Shown here piece by piece: positions 17,412-27,200 of a stretch of 64,000 bases of DNA (positions within the stretch are counted from its first letter, which is position 1; every line of letters starts with the position of its first letter). The notes beneath the pieces were generated by a model that was not told the origin of the DNA, did not search any database, and was given only the letters and a program-made list of their open reading frames with translations. Source of the DNA: an uncultured Bacteroidales bacterium (GTDB lineage: Bacteria; Bacteroidota; Bacteroidia; Bacteroidales; Muribaculaceae); NCBI GenBank assembly GCA_900544535.1, contig UQVH01000016.1, forward strand, positions 1-64,000, written 5' to 3'. The position numbers and the translations under genes were made by a program.

Positions 17412-18716
17412 TCAGATTCCGGCAAGCCATTGCCACGCTGGTATGACACGGATAGTCAGGCCGTTGGAAAGTCTGATTTCATCACTGGTGTCGGCTGTGA
17501 TGATTGACAGATTTTTGCAGCCGGTTACTTCTGCGGCTTCGATGATCCCATTTATTTCCCGCTGACGTGTGTTCATATCACTCATGTCCCACGTCACCTG
17601 AATCAGGCGATCAATCTCGGAACCACGCTGTACGACAAAATCACATTCGCCTTTACCCTGATAGTAAAATATCTGATCCGCAGGGGTCCTATGCCGGTAA
17701 AGTTGAAGAAATACCGTGTTTTCAAGTTTTTTGCCATCATCATCACTCTGTGGGAGCAGCACAGCATTGCGCATACCGTTGTCAATGCAGTAGTATTTAG
17801 GCTGCGAGCTTTCAACTTTCTGCAATGATTTGCTGTAATTGGCAATGCGGAAAAACATAAAAATATTGCAGGCATGGTTTGCCCAGTCATAAAGATTGTC
17901 TTTGCTGACTTTGAGACCGCGAGATTTTATATCTCCGTGTATGGAGCGGATTGACGTGGGTTTGGTGAGATTGGACATGATGCGTTTGAGAAAGTAGCGC
18001 AATACCTCGATATTGGACAGTCCGTAATGCTCTACCAGATCTTTCAGCAACATTGTGTCGAAATATGTCTGTAATATCTTTGTCTTGTGGAGGGGATTTG
18101 CTGTCAATACGACTTCCGGGAATCCACCATCGCGGTTGTAGTCAAAAAAGGCATTGCGCACTTTCGCCAGATCTGCTTCCAGAAAGCTATCGGTCATCAC
18201 TTCTTTAAAATCGCAGTATTCCCGAAAGGATAGAGGCAGAGTCTCCTCTTCCAACGGCCAGCCTCGCAATGCTGATTTCAGCTCACTGCCCAGCATAGTC
18301 GCATTGCTTCCGCTGATGTATATGTTTTTGGAATAATGCTTATAAAGACGCATGATAAAAAATTCCCAGCCTTCTATTAGTTGTATTTCATCGAAAAACA
18401 TATATACAGACGACATTTCGATGTCAGGATACAATTCTCTATAAGCCTCTATTATCTGATCAAGGTCTTCAGCTTTCATGCGTACAAGGCGCTCATCGTC
18501 GAAACTTACCCAAAGAATGCGTTCGCGCTCAATACCCGAAGACAGAAGACTGTTGACCACGTTCTCCATGCGGGAGGTTTTTCCACAACGTCTGACACCC
18601 GGTATGGTGATTATCTTTCCACTGTTGACGGGTAACATGTTTTCACGCCTTTTAAGGTCAGTCGGAAATTCCGCCTGACGCATTGCTATCTGAGATTTTA
18701 GATATAATTTATTCAT
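17412..18716 (-). CDS. AAA ATPase with DUF4143 (PD-(D/E)XK-like) domain
   Basis: A 434-residue protein of the widespread AAA-14/DUF4143 family. The N-terminal ATPase has a P-loop in PGVRRCGKTS (about 39-48), Walker B in VYMFFDEIQ (about 103-111) and a sensor strand NIYISGSNATML. A winged-helix-like region lies at about 235-290. The C-terminal DUF4143 part has the degenerate nuclease-like pattern LENTVFLQL...GECDFVV...QVTW. Function is unknown; proposed roles include regulation and defence. Its base composition is more AT-rich than its neighbours, suggesting transfer. It is monocistronic, with an operator-like arrangement directly upstream. Confidence 0.85.
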   Translation of the reverse strand: MNKLYLKSQIAMRQAEFPTDLKRRENMLPVNSGKIITIPGVRRCGKTSRMENVVNSLLSSGIERERILWVSFDDERLVRMKAEDLDQIIEAYRELYPDIEMSSVYMFFDEIQLIEGWEFFIMRLYKHYSKNIYISGSNATMLGSELKSALRGWPLEEETLPLSFREYCDFKEVMTDSFLEADLAKVRNAFFDYNRDGGFPEVVLTANPLHKTKILQTYFDTMLLKDLVEHYGLSNIEVLRYFLKRIMSNLTKPTSIRSIHGDIKSRGLKVSKDNLYDWANHACNIFMFFRIANYSKSLQKVESSQPKYYCIDNGMRNAVLLPQSDDDGKKLENTVFLQLYRHRTPADQIFYYQGKGECDFVVQRGSEIDRLIQVTWDMSDMNTRQREINGIIEAAEVTGCKNLSIITADTSDEIRLSNGLTIRVIPAWQWLAGI

Positions 18717-18719
18717 GTG

Positions 18720-18771
18720 TGTCCTAAATTCGGGGACAAATATAGTGATTTTTGTCCTAAAATTTAGGACA
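18720..18771. promoter_or_regulatory. Twin palindromic operators flanking the AAA ATPase promoter
   Basis: Two 19-bp dyads share the half-site TGTCC: a perfect one at 18753-18771 (TGTCCTAAA, one base, TTTAGGACA) and a partial one at 18720-18738 (TGTCC, nine bases, GGACA). Between them, on the minus strand, TATATTTG at 18737-18744 is an exact TANNTTTG -7 box. The perfect dyad covers the -33 side and the second dyad covers the likely transcription start. This is classic repressor geometry; no adjacent dedicated repressor gene is seen. Confidence 0.65.
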
Positions 18772-19118
18772 GATGCTCCGGCTTTTCAAAAAAATGTGGC
18801 CGACCTGGATGAAATATGCGGATAATTATAAGATATACATAAAAAGTCACCCATTTCTTGCCGTTTTGGCGAGACGGTAAAAATTGTTAATATGTGATAG
18901 TATTGATCGTGAAGTGGGTAAAATTATGTCTTGGAAGTCTTAAAAATGATACTTTTTTAACAGATAAATGTCAAAAAGAGTCAAATCGGGTATCTTTATG
19001 ACATTTTTATGAATTATAACCAAAATAATGTTTATCTTTGTGAGCAAACCTTTAAACACAGTAGTCAAGACAAAAGGATTAACCTGCCTTATTGTCGGAA
19101 ATACATAGAGTTTGAGCC
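18772..19118 (+). promoter_or_regulatory. Promoter region of the AraC regulator
   Basis: An AT-rich 347-base gap. TATCTTTG at 19033-19040 is an exact -7 box, which would give a leader of about 70 bases. Upstream, the perfect inverted repeat AAATGTCA (18966-18973) and TGACATTT (18999-19006) with a 25-base spacer also encloses a direct GTCAAA repeat. It may be an activator or repressor site. No gene or RNA is seen in the rest. Confidence 0.5.
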
Positions 19119-19994
19119 ATGAATAAAATCATAACCGAAATCACGCCACTGTCAGAGAAAGACTGCTTCTATCTCATTGACAGGTATAAAGACCGTTTTA
19201 CATACCCTATTCACCGCCATGAAGAGTATGAGCTGAACTTTGTGTCTAATTGTAACGGTGCGCGACGGGTGGTCGGCGACTCTATGGAGACTCTCGGTAT
19301 GTATGACCTCGTGCTGATCGGCAACGGAATAGAACACGGCTGGGAGCAGCATGAGTGTATCAGCGACAAGATCCGCGAGATAACGATACAATTTTCATCG
19401 GACCTCTTCGGCTCGTCGTTTCTCGCAAAGACCCAGCTGTCGAGCATACGCCGTATGCTCGATCTCAGCTCCAACGGCATAGCCTTTACAGTCGAGAGCA
19501 TAATGAGGGTCTATCACAAACTCGACAATCTCACCAAGATCGAGTCGGGCTTCTACCGTATGCTTGAGCTGATGTCGATACTTTATGAGCTCGCCGAGGA
19601 CGGCCACTACCGCAAACTGTCAAGTTCGTCGTTCGCATCGCTCAAACCGGCCGGTGACAGCCGCCGCGTACAGAAGGTTCAGGATCATATTAACAAACAT
19701 TATAAAGAAGACATACGCCTCAACGATCTGGCTGATCTCGTCGGGATGACTCCGACAGCATTCAGCCGATTCTTCAAGTTGAGGACCGGCCGCTCAATCT
19801 CGGACTACGTTATCGACATCCGTCTGGGCCACGCCTCGCGCCAGCTTGTCGACTCGACCACATCGGTCGCCGAGATCTGTTACGAGTGCGGATTCAACAA
19901 TGTCTCCAATTTCAACAGAATCTTCAAAAAGAAAAAAGGGAATTCTCCCAAAGTTTTCCGCGAGATATACCAGCATCACAAAATGCTCGTCTGA
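19119..19994 (+). CDS. AraC-family transcriptional regulator of the mannan locus
   Basis: A 291-residue regulator. The N-terminal part has a cupin-like sugar-sensing domain (YPIHRHEEYELNFV...YDLVLIGNGIEHGW) and the C-terminal part (about 190-288) has the two helix-turn-helix motifs of AraC: DIRLNDLADLVGMTPTAFSRFFK and SVAEICYECGFNNVSNFNRIFKK. It lies directly upstream of the GH5/GH26/SusCD cluster in the same direction, so it is the probable local regulator. Most Bacteroides glycan loci use hybrid two-component or SusR-type sensors, but AraC types also occur. It probably binds a mannose-containing oligosaccharide (inference). Confidence 0.88.
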   Translation: MNKIITEITPLSEKDCFYLIDRYKDRFTYPIHRHEEYELNFVSNCNGARRVVGDSMETLGMYDLVLIGNGIEHGWEQHECISDKIREITIQFSSDLFGSSFLAKTQLSSIRRMLDLSSNGIAFTVESIMRVYHKLDNLTKIESGFYRMLELMSILYELAEDGHYRKLSSSSFASLKPAGDSRRVQKVQDHINKHYKEDIRLNDLADLVGMTPTAFSRFFKLRTGRSISDYVIDIRLGHASRQLVDSTTSVAEICYECGFNNVSNFNRIFKKKKGNSPKVFREIYQHHKMLV

Positions 19995-20082
19995 CCGCCT
20001 TTTCCTCTTCTCTTCATATTATAGAATCAAAGCTCTTTACAGAATCAAAGCTCTCCAAACCACGGAATAGAATTATCCACTC

Positions 20083-21102
20083 ATGAAAACATTATTTACT
20101 ACATTTATCTCTGCACTGGTGCTTTCCGCTATGACGGGTTGCGGAGGCTCCACTGCGAAAACCGCATCGGCGGAAGCCGCCGACAGTGTCAGTACATTTG
20201 TCAGTCCGCTTCATGTGAGCGGCACCGCCCTGCTCAATGCCGAGGGCGACACAATGGTGCTCAACGGGCCCTCGTTGGGCTGGCACTCCAACTGGGGGCG
20301 CTTCTATAACGAAGGGACCGTCAAGGCCCTGAAAGAAAAATGGGGAGCCAACATCACCCGTGCGGCGATCGGCGCACATCCCTCAGGCGACTGCGTCAAC
20401 GGCTATTCTGTCGACTCGGTCAATGCGGTCAATCTTGCGATGAAAGTCATAGACGCGGCTATCGCCAACGATATGTATGTCATCTGTGACTGGCATTCCC
20501 ACAACAAAACTCTCGCTGACGCAAAGAATTTCTTCACAGTCATAACAGAGAAATACGGCGACAAGCCGAATATCCTCTACGAAATCTGGAACGAACCTCT
20601 CGACATTCCCTGGCAGGAGATCCGCGACTATGCCGCAGAGGTGATCCCGGTGATCCGCAAGAACGCTCCGGGCGCCGTCATCATCGTCGGCACACCCAAA
20701 TGGGATCAGGACGTCGACATCGCGGCTGAAAATCCGGTCGACGCACCCAATCTTCTCTACTCGCTCCACTACTATGCCGGTACACACAAGGACTGGAACC
20801 GCGAGAAGGCACAGAAAGCCATCGACGCCGGACTGCCGCTCATAATCTCCGAATGCGGCTCGATGGACCACACCGGCGACGGATCGATCGACTACGAGTC
20901 ATGGCGGCAGTGGATGGACTTCGCCGACAGCAACAACCTTTCTGTCCTTATGTGGGACATCGCCGACAAGAATGAGACCTGCTCGATGATCTCGGCCACC
21001 GCTTCCGACAACGGTATGGAGTGGAAAGAAGATGATCTCAAGGAGTGGGCCAAACTCGCCCGCAAGACCATCAAGGAGCGCAACAGCCGCTATGCGAAGT
21101 AA
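20083..21102 (+). CDS. GH5 (subfamily 2-like) endo-beta-glucanase/mannanase lipoprotein
   Basis: A 339-residue (beta/alpha)8 glycoside hydrolase with a lipobox MTGC (Cys20). The GH5 acid/base Glu171 lies in YEIWNEPLDIPW and the nucleophile Glu257 in IISECGS. WDIADKNE near the end matches the late substrate-binding Trp of GH5_2 endoglucanases, and VICDWHSH and LHYYAG are also typical. In this locus it probably cuts glucosyl-rich stretches of glucomannan at the surface or in the periplasm; substrate is inferred. It follows the AraC gene by 88 bases. Confidence 0.88.
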   Translation: MKTLFTTFISALVLSAMTGCGGSTAKTASAEAADSVSTFVSPLHVSGTALLNAEGDTMVLNGPSLGWHSNWGRFYNEGTVKALKEKWGANITRAAIGAHPSGDCVNGYSVDSVNAVNLAMKVIDAAIANDMYVICDWHSHNKTLADAKNFFTVITEKYGDKPNILYEIWNEPLDIPWQEIRDYAAEVIPVIRKNAPGAVIIVGTPKWDQDVDIAAENPVDAPNLLYSLHYYAGTHKDWNREKAQKAIDAGLPLIISECGSMDHTGDGSIDYESWRQWMDFADSNNLSVLMWDIADKNETCSMISATASDNGMEWKEDDLKEWAKLARKTIKERNSRYAK

Positions 21103-21146
21103 AAGACATTTCGAAGAGTCACATTTTATATAAGACAATCAGCATA

Positions 21147-22625
21147 ATGGAAATCATGAAAAACCGCCTTGCGGCCGCTATCGTCTTTTCGGCTATTGCA
21201 GGCGGCGCGTTTGCGGTCGAACTTCCCGACATCATAAGCGACAACGCAGTGTTGCAGCAAAACTCCCAGGCGAAACTCTGGGGATGGGCCGATCCGGGAC
21301 GTACCGTCACCGTCACTCCGTCCTGGAGCGCAGGAAAGGTCTATAAGGCCAAAGCCGACGGCAAGACCGGCCGTTGGGAAGTGAGTGTGGCCACTCCCGC
21401 CGCATCTTTCACCCCACAGAGTGTAAGCTTTGACGACGGGAAGGCTCCGGCGAAGATTGACAATGTGCTGATAGGGGAGGTGTGGTTCTGCTCCGGCCAG
21501 TCGAATATGGAGATGCCGCTGCGCGGATTCTGGTGCCAGCCGGTCGAAGGCGCAGCCCAGGCCATAGCCTATTCCGGCAAATATCCCGGCATACGTGTGG
21601 CCACGGTTCCAAAGCGCGGTTCCTATGAGCCTCAGGACAAGGTCGAGGGCAAATGGCAACTCTCGCGCCCTGAAAATGCCGGCGAATTTTCGGCACTGGC
21701 CTATTTCTTCGCAACATCGCTGACCGATATTCTCGACGTGCCCGTAGGAATCATCAGCTGCGCCTACGGCGGCTCGAAAGTCGAAGGCTGGATGCCGGAA
21801 TGGAAACTCAACGAGTATCCTGACTGGGATATGGCTAAGGAGAAGGCGATGCCCGACTCCGCGCTGCATGAGTACGAGCGCATCGGCGTGATGTACAACG
21901 CCATGCTCCGCCCCGTCCTCGGCTACACGGTCAAAGGCTTCCTCTGGAATCAGGGCGAGTCGAACGTCGGCCGCCACAAGGAATATCCCGAACATCAGCG
22001 CGATATGGTCAAAATCTGGCGCGACGAGTGGGGACAGGGTGAACTTCCGTTCTATTTTGTCGAACTCCCCGGATGGAAATACGGTAACGGCGAGGAGACA
22101 GCTGCCGCGCTTTTCCGCGAATGCCAGCACAAGGCAGCGGAGATCACCCCCAACTCAGGCATAGTCTGCACCACCGACCTTATTTATCCCTTTGAACTCG
22201 AAGATATTCATGCCCGCAAGAAGCGCGAGATCGGCGAGCGCCTCGCATTCATGGCCGCTAACCGCACTTATGGCATGAACGGCATCCCCTCGACCTATCC
22301 CTCGTTCAAATCCGTGGATCTCCGCGGCGCCGAGGCCGAACTGAGCTTCAACAATGCCGACGCAGGACTCAATCCCAACATGAATCTTCAGGGCTTTGAA
22401 GTGGCTGGTGAAGACCGGATCTTCTATCCCGCCAAAGCTACCGAAGACTGGAACAAACGCACCGTCACCGTCTCCTCCGACAAGGTCAAGGATATCAAGG
22501 CCGTGCGCTACTGCTTCAAGAATTTCGCCATCGGCACCCTCAAGGACATGAACGGTATGCCGCTGATTCCCTTCCGTACCGACGACTGGGACGATGCGCG
22601 CCGTGCGTGCAACATCCCCGAATGA
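21147..22625 (+). CDS. SASA-domain carbohydrate acetylesterase
   Basis: An SGNH-like esterase of the sialate O-acetylesterase (SASA) family, about 492 residues with a signal peptide ending near GGAFA. The nucleophile block is FCSGQSNMEMP, and further family motifs are GIISCAYGGSKVEGW and FLWNQGESNVG. The first in-frame ATG after the GH5 gene is 21147; an ATG at 21156 is nearly as good. Family members were first described on sialic acid, but within plant-glycan loci they deacetylate the polysaccharide. Because this locus is built around mannan, removal of O-acetyl groups from mannan is the likely job (inference). It is 44 bases after the GH5 gene. Confidence 0.85.
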   Translation: MEIMKNRLAAAIVFSAIAGGAFAVELPDIISDNAVLQQNSQAKLWGWADPGRTVTVTPSWSAGKVYKAKADGKTGRWEVSVATPAASFTPQSVSFDDGKAPAKIDNVLIGEVWFCSGQSNMEMPLRGFWCQPVEGAAQAIAYSGKYPGIRVATVPKRGSYEPQDKVEGKWQLSRPENAGEFSALAYFFATSLTDILDVPVGIISCAYGGSKVEGWMPEWKLNEYPDWDMAKEKAMPDSALHEYERIGVMYNAMLRPVLGYTVKGFLWNQGESNVGRHKEYPEHQRDMVKIWRDEWGQGELPFYFVELPGWKYGNGEETAAALFRECQHKAAEITPNSGIVCTTDLIYPFELEDIHARKKREIGERLAFMAANRTYGMNGIPSTYPSFKSVDLRGAEAELSFNNADAGLNPNMNLQGFEVAGEDRIFYPAKATEDWNKRTVTVSSDKVKDIKAVRYCFKNFAIGTLKDMNGMPLIPFRTDDWDDARRACNIPE

Positions 22626-22710
22626 AAGGCTATCCCCTGAAACGTATACTCCAACAATTTCTAAGATAAAAACACTGACAACTTTACAGACCTGCAAATC
22701 TAAAAAACGC

Positions 22711-24039
22711 ATGAAAAATTACAGATGCCTAATGATTTCCGCTCTCCTCTCTCTTATAGGACCGACATTTTTCTCCTGCGCGGGCGGGAGCAGCAAATCA
22801 TCGGCCCGGACCGAAGCCGACACCGCTTTCGTAACCGTCCGTGACGGACAGTTCTATATCGGCGACTCGCTTTACCGCTATGTGGGCGCCAACTTCTGGT
22901 ATGGCGCCATCCTCGCATCCGAAGGCCGCGGCGGTGACCGCGAGCGTCTCGGCCGCGAGCTCGACCGTCTCCAGCAGCTCGGTGTCAACAACCTCCGCAT
23001 TCTTGCCGGAGGCGACGGCGCCGAAGGACTTGCGTCGCACATCTCCCCGACACTCCAGACAGCCCCCGGAGTCTACAACGACACCCTCCTGCGCGGGCTT
23101 GACTATCTCATCGCCGACCTTGAAAAGCGCGGCATGAAAGCCGTCATCTACCTCAACAACGCCTGGGAGTGGAGCGGCGGATTCTCGACCTATCTCGAAT
23201 GGGCCGGAGCCGGGAAGGCCGTAAACCCCGCCGACGCAGGCTATCCCGCCTATATGGCCTATGCCTCCAACTTCGTGCGCAACGATTCTGCCAAAGCCCT
23301 TGCCGCCAAGCATGTGCGCAATATCGTCGGCCGCCGTAACAGCCTGACCGGCCGCCCTTACTCCGAATCCCCCGCCATCATGTCGTGGCAGATAGCCAAC
23401 GAGCCGAGAGCCTTTGCTCAGGAAAGCATGCGACCCTTTGCCGAATGGATCGCCGAGACGGCCCGTCTGATCAAGAGCATCGACCCTAACCACCTTGTCT
23501 CCGTAGGCAGCGAAGGCTCCTGGGGCTGCGAGAACTCTCTCGATCTCTGGTCTGAAATCCATGCAAATACTGAGGTTGACTACGCCACAATCCATATCTG
23601 GCCCTACAACTGGAGCTGGGTCAAACCGCAGAATCTCACCGACAGTGTCGGCGTAGCCATAGCCAACACAGCCGCCTATATCTCAGATCATCATAAAGCG
23701 CTCGCAGCACTTGCAGGAGGCGATCCATCGAAAGCCAAGCCCCTTGTGCTTGAAGAGTTCGGTTATCCGCGCGACGGCATGGCCATAGCGCCCGGATCGC
23801 CGGTCACAGGCCGCGACCGCTACTACACATATATATTCGATGAGGTCGTCAACGGCGGCAAGCTCGCCGGACTCAACTTCTGGGGCTGGGGCGGCTTTGC
23901 GCAACCGGCCCACGAAACCTGGCAGCCGGGCGACGACTACACAGGCGATCCCGCTCAGGAGGCACAGGGGCTAAACTCGGTCTTCGCCGCAGACTCAAGC
24001 ACCGTCGCCATCATCCGGCAGGCAAATGCGCGACTGTGA
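22711..24039 (+). CDS. GH5 subfamily 7-like beta-mannanase lipoprotein
   Basis: A 442-residue endo-beta-1,4-mannanase candidate. The lipobox is FFSC (Cys23). The catalytic acid/base Glu231 lies in MSWQIANEPRAF and the nucleophile Glu349 in LVLEEFGYPRDG. YVGANFWYGA, NNLRILAGGDG, YLNNAWEWSGGFSTYLEWAG and HIWPYNWSW are typical of GH5_7 mannanases. I start at the ATG at 22711, since the frame open to the left has no signal peptide at its start. It probably attacks mannan at the cell surface or periplasm. It is the last gene before the susC promoter region. Confidence 0.9.
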   Translation: MKNYRCLMISALLSLIGPTFFSCAGGSSKSSARTEADTAFVTVRDGQFYIGDSLYRYVGANFWYGAILASEGRGGDRERLGRELDRLQQLGVNNLRILAGGDGAEGLASHISPTLQTAPGVYNDTLLRGLDYLIADLEKRGMKAVIYLNNAWEWSGGFSTYLEWAGAGKAVNPADAGYPAYMAYASNFVRNDSAKALAAKHVRNIVGRRNSLTGRPYSESPAIMSWQIANEPRAFAQESMRPFAEWIAETARLIKSIDPNHLVSVGSEGSWGCENSLDLWSEIHANTEVDYATIHIWPYNWSWVKPQNLTDSVGVAIANTAAYISDHHKALAALAGGDPSKAKPLVLEEFGYPRDGMAIAPGSPVTGRDRYYTYIFDEVVNGGKLAGLNFWGWGGFAQPAHETWQPGDDYTGDPAQEAQGLNSVFAADSSTVAIIRQANARL

Positions 24040-24178
24040 TGATATTGTAAATCATACACGAACGGATTTAACGCAGTTTATGTTAAAATAGTATCATGTT
24101 TTAACTCACTTTCCATTTCTTTGCAAAAAAGTGTTAGTAGGTGATAAAAAAGTGTAAGGTCGAATGACGACTTTGCAC

Positions 24179-24186
24179 TACATTTG
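24179..24186 (+). promoter_or_regulatory. -7 box upstream of susC
   Basis: TACATTTG matches TANNTTTG exactly and lies 82 bases before the susC start in a 228-base AT-rich gap. This suggests that susC-susD and the binding-protein genes have their own promoter, inducible by the substrate. No clear -33 element. Confidence 0.55.
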
Positions 24187-24267
24187 CCCTGCATACAGAT
24201 GCTATAGACCTTAAAAAATACAGAATACTAACCCTAAAACCAATATCTCTTACCTTAAAATTGCAAT

Positions 24268-27200
24268 ATGAAAAGTAAAAATTTCGGCCTTAGAGGTCTG
24301 ATGACGGCATTGTTGCTATGCTTCATGCTATCCGCCGTCGCTCAGGTCTCGGTCAAAGGTATCGTGCAGGATAAGACGGGCGAACCGCTTATCGGCGCGA
24401 CAGTGCAAGAGAAAGGCAACACCGCTAACGGTACCGCAACAGGTATCGACGGTGACTTCGCTTTGAAAGTGAAGTCGGCAAAAGCCGTTCTCATAGTGTC
24501 TTACGTGGGAATGAAATCCCAGGAAGTGGCCCTCAACGGCCGCACCGACGTGACCGTCACCCTTGAAGACGACGCCGAGCTGCTCGACGAAGTCGTTGTT
24601 GTCGGTTACGGTACCATGAAAAAGAGCGACCTCGCCGGCGCCTCCACCTCTCTCGGCGAAAATGCCATCAAGGGATCGGTCATCACCAATATTGACCAGT
24701 CTTTTCAGGGACGTGCTTCGGGTGTGTCGGCTGTGACTACCTCAGGCGCTCCGGGTTCTTCAAGTTCCATCCGCGTCCGCGGTCAGGCCACCATCAACGC
24801 CAACGCTGAGCCTCTCTATGTGATTGACGGCGTTATCGTTCAGTCAGCCGGCGGTTCAAGCGGCCATTCATTAGGACTTGGCGATGCTCTCGGTAACGGC
24901 GACGTCACTTCGGTCTCGCCCCTCTCGACCATCAACCCCGCCGACATCGTGTCGATGGAAATCCTCAAGGACGCCTCCGCGACAGCCATCTACGGTGCCC
25001 AGGGCGCCAACGGTGTCGTGCTTATCACCACCAAACGCGGTAAAGCCGGTGAAGCAAAATTCACCTACGACGGCATGGTTGCCTGGCAGCGTCAGAACGA
25101 ACGTCTCGACATCATGAACCTGCGTGAATATGCCGAGTATTTCAACGACTTTGTCGCCGACGGACAGGCTAAATCCGATCCCTATCTTTCCGATCCCTCG
25201 CTTCTTGGCAAGGGTACAAACTGGCAGGACGCCATCTTCCGCACAGCTCTCCAGCAGCAGCATCAGGTAGGCGTTCAGGGCGGTACTGAAAAAGTCCAGT
25301 ACTATGTTTCCGGTTCATACATGGATCAGGAAGGTACCATTATCGGTTCTGACTTTTCACGTTATTCTTTCCGCGTCAACCTTGATTCTCAACTGAAATC
25401 ATGGCTGAAACTCGGTCTGTCAGCTAACTACGCCAACACTGACGAAAATCTTAAACTCGCTGATTCGGAAAGCGGTATCGTAAACTACTCGCTCACCACA
25501 AACCCCGATATACCTATCTATAATATCGACGGAAGCTACGCTACCATCGTGCGCGAAGGCCAGACTAACCCCAACCCCGTGGCAATCGCAATGCTCGACG
25601 AAATCAAGCTCGAACGTCAGAAACTCAACGGAAACTTCTTCTTTGAAGTCCAGCCGCTCAAGCAGCTCGTATGGCACTCTGAATTCGGCTATGACCTCAA
25701 CTGGGTAAAAGCCCAGACCTACAAACCTGTGATCGACCTCGGTTCCTGGAAGCGCGATGAAAACTCGGCTGCTCTTTCCCGCAGCAAATACACTTTCTGG
25801 CAGGTCAAGAACTACCTGACCTGGAGCGATAAGATCAGCCTGCTCAACTACTCTATAATGCTTGGTCAGGAATGCTGGGAATCCAAATATGAGGACACCC
25901 GAATCTCCAATACCCGCCTCCCCAATGACCTTGTCCACAATCCATTTCTCGGAACCGGAACACAAGCATTTACTAATGGTTATGGTTCAAGTGCGATGGC
26001 TTCCTTCTTCACTCGCGAGACCCTTAACTGGGACGGCCGTTATATGCTGACCTATACCTATCGTTATGATGGTTCGTCAAACTTCGGTCCAAACAACCGC
26101 TGGGCCGGCTTCCACTCTGTGGCCGGTGCATGGCGTTTCTCGAATGAGAAATTCTTCTCAGGTATCGCCGACTGGTTCACCAACGGTAAACTCCGTTTCG
26201 GCTGGGGCCAGACCGGTAATTCCGGCAATAAGGGCTATCTTTGGGGCTCGCCGCTCAGCTCGCGCATCATGACCGGCCTCGGAGTCAGCTATCGTCCCAC
26301 TCAGATTGCCAACCCGAATATCAAATGGGAATCTCAGGAACAGTGGAATATCGGTCTCGACCTTTCCTTCCTCAACAACCGTATCGACCTTATCCTCGAC
26401 CTCTATACCAAGGAATCCAAGGATATGCTCATGAAACAGCAGCTTCCGACCTATATGGGAACAAACGGAAACGAATCTTCTCAACTTACAGCGCCTTGGG
26501 GCAACTTCGGCGACATCCGCAACCAGGGTCTTGAAATCACTCTCAACACCCGTCCCATCGAGACCAAGGACTTCTCATGGGGATCGGATTTTGTGATCTC
26601 GTTCAACCGCAACAAACTTGTCAAGATCGACGGTAGCGATGCTTCGGTCATCATGGGCTATGGTCAGTGGTCTGATGAAGTAGCCCGCTCGGTAGTGGGT
26701 AAATCACTCTACAATTTCTTCGGCTATGTGACCGACGGTGTTTACCGCGACCTCGAAGACATCCAGAACTCTCCGAAGCCCGCGGCCTATCCGACCAACG
26801 GTGTCTTCAACCGAAATCAGACCGTATGGCCCGGCGACATCAAGTTCAAGGATATCAGCGGTCCCGATGGTGTGCCTGACGGCGTCATCGATGCATACGA
26901 CCGCACCGACATCGGCTCGCCGATGCCCAAGTTCACTTTTGGCTGGACAAATACTTTCCGTTACAAGGACTTCGATCTCTCCATTTTCCTTAACGGTTCA
27001 TACGGCAACAAGGTCATGAACTATATGGCGAAGAATCTTACCAAGATGACCTCTTCATGGGGCAACCAGCTTGCGGTCGTCACCGACAGAGCAAAACTTG
27101 TGCCCATCGACCCTGACAAGGTTTATCCCGCCGGTCAGTACTGGTACGACGACATCACCAACGTGCGTGTCTCCAACTATAAAACCAAAATCCCCCGCCT

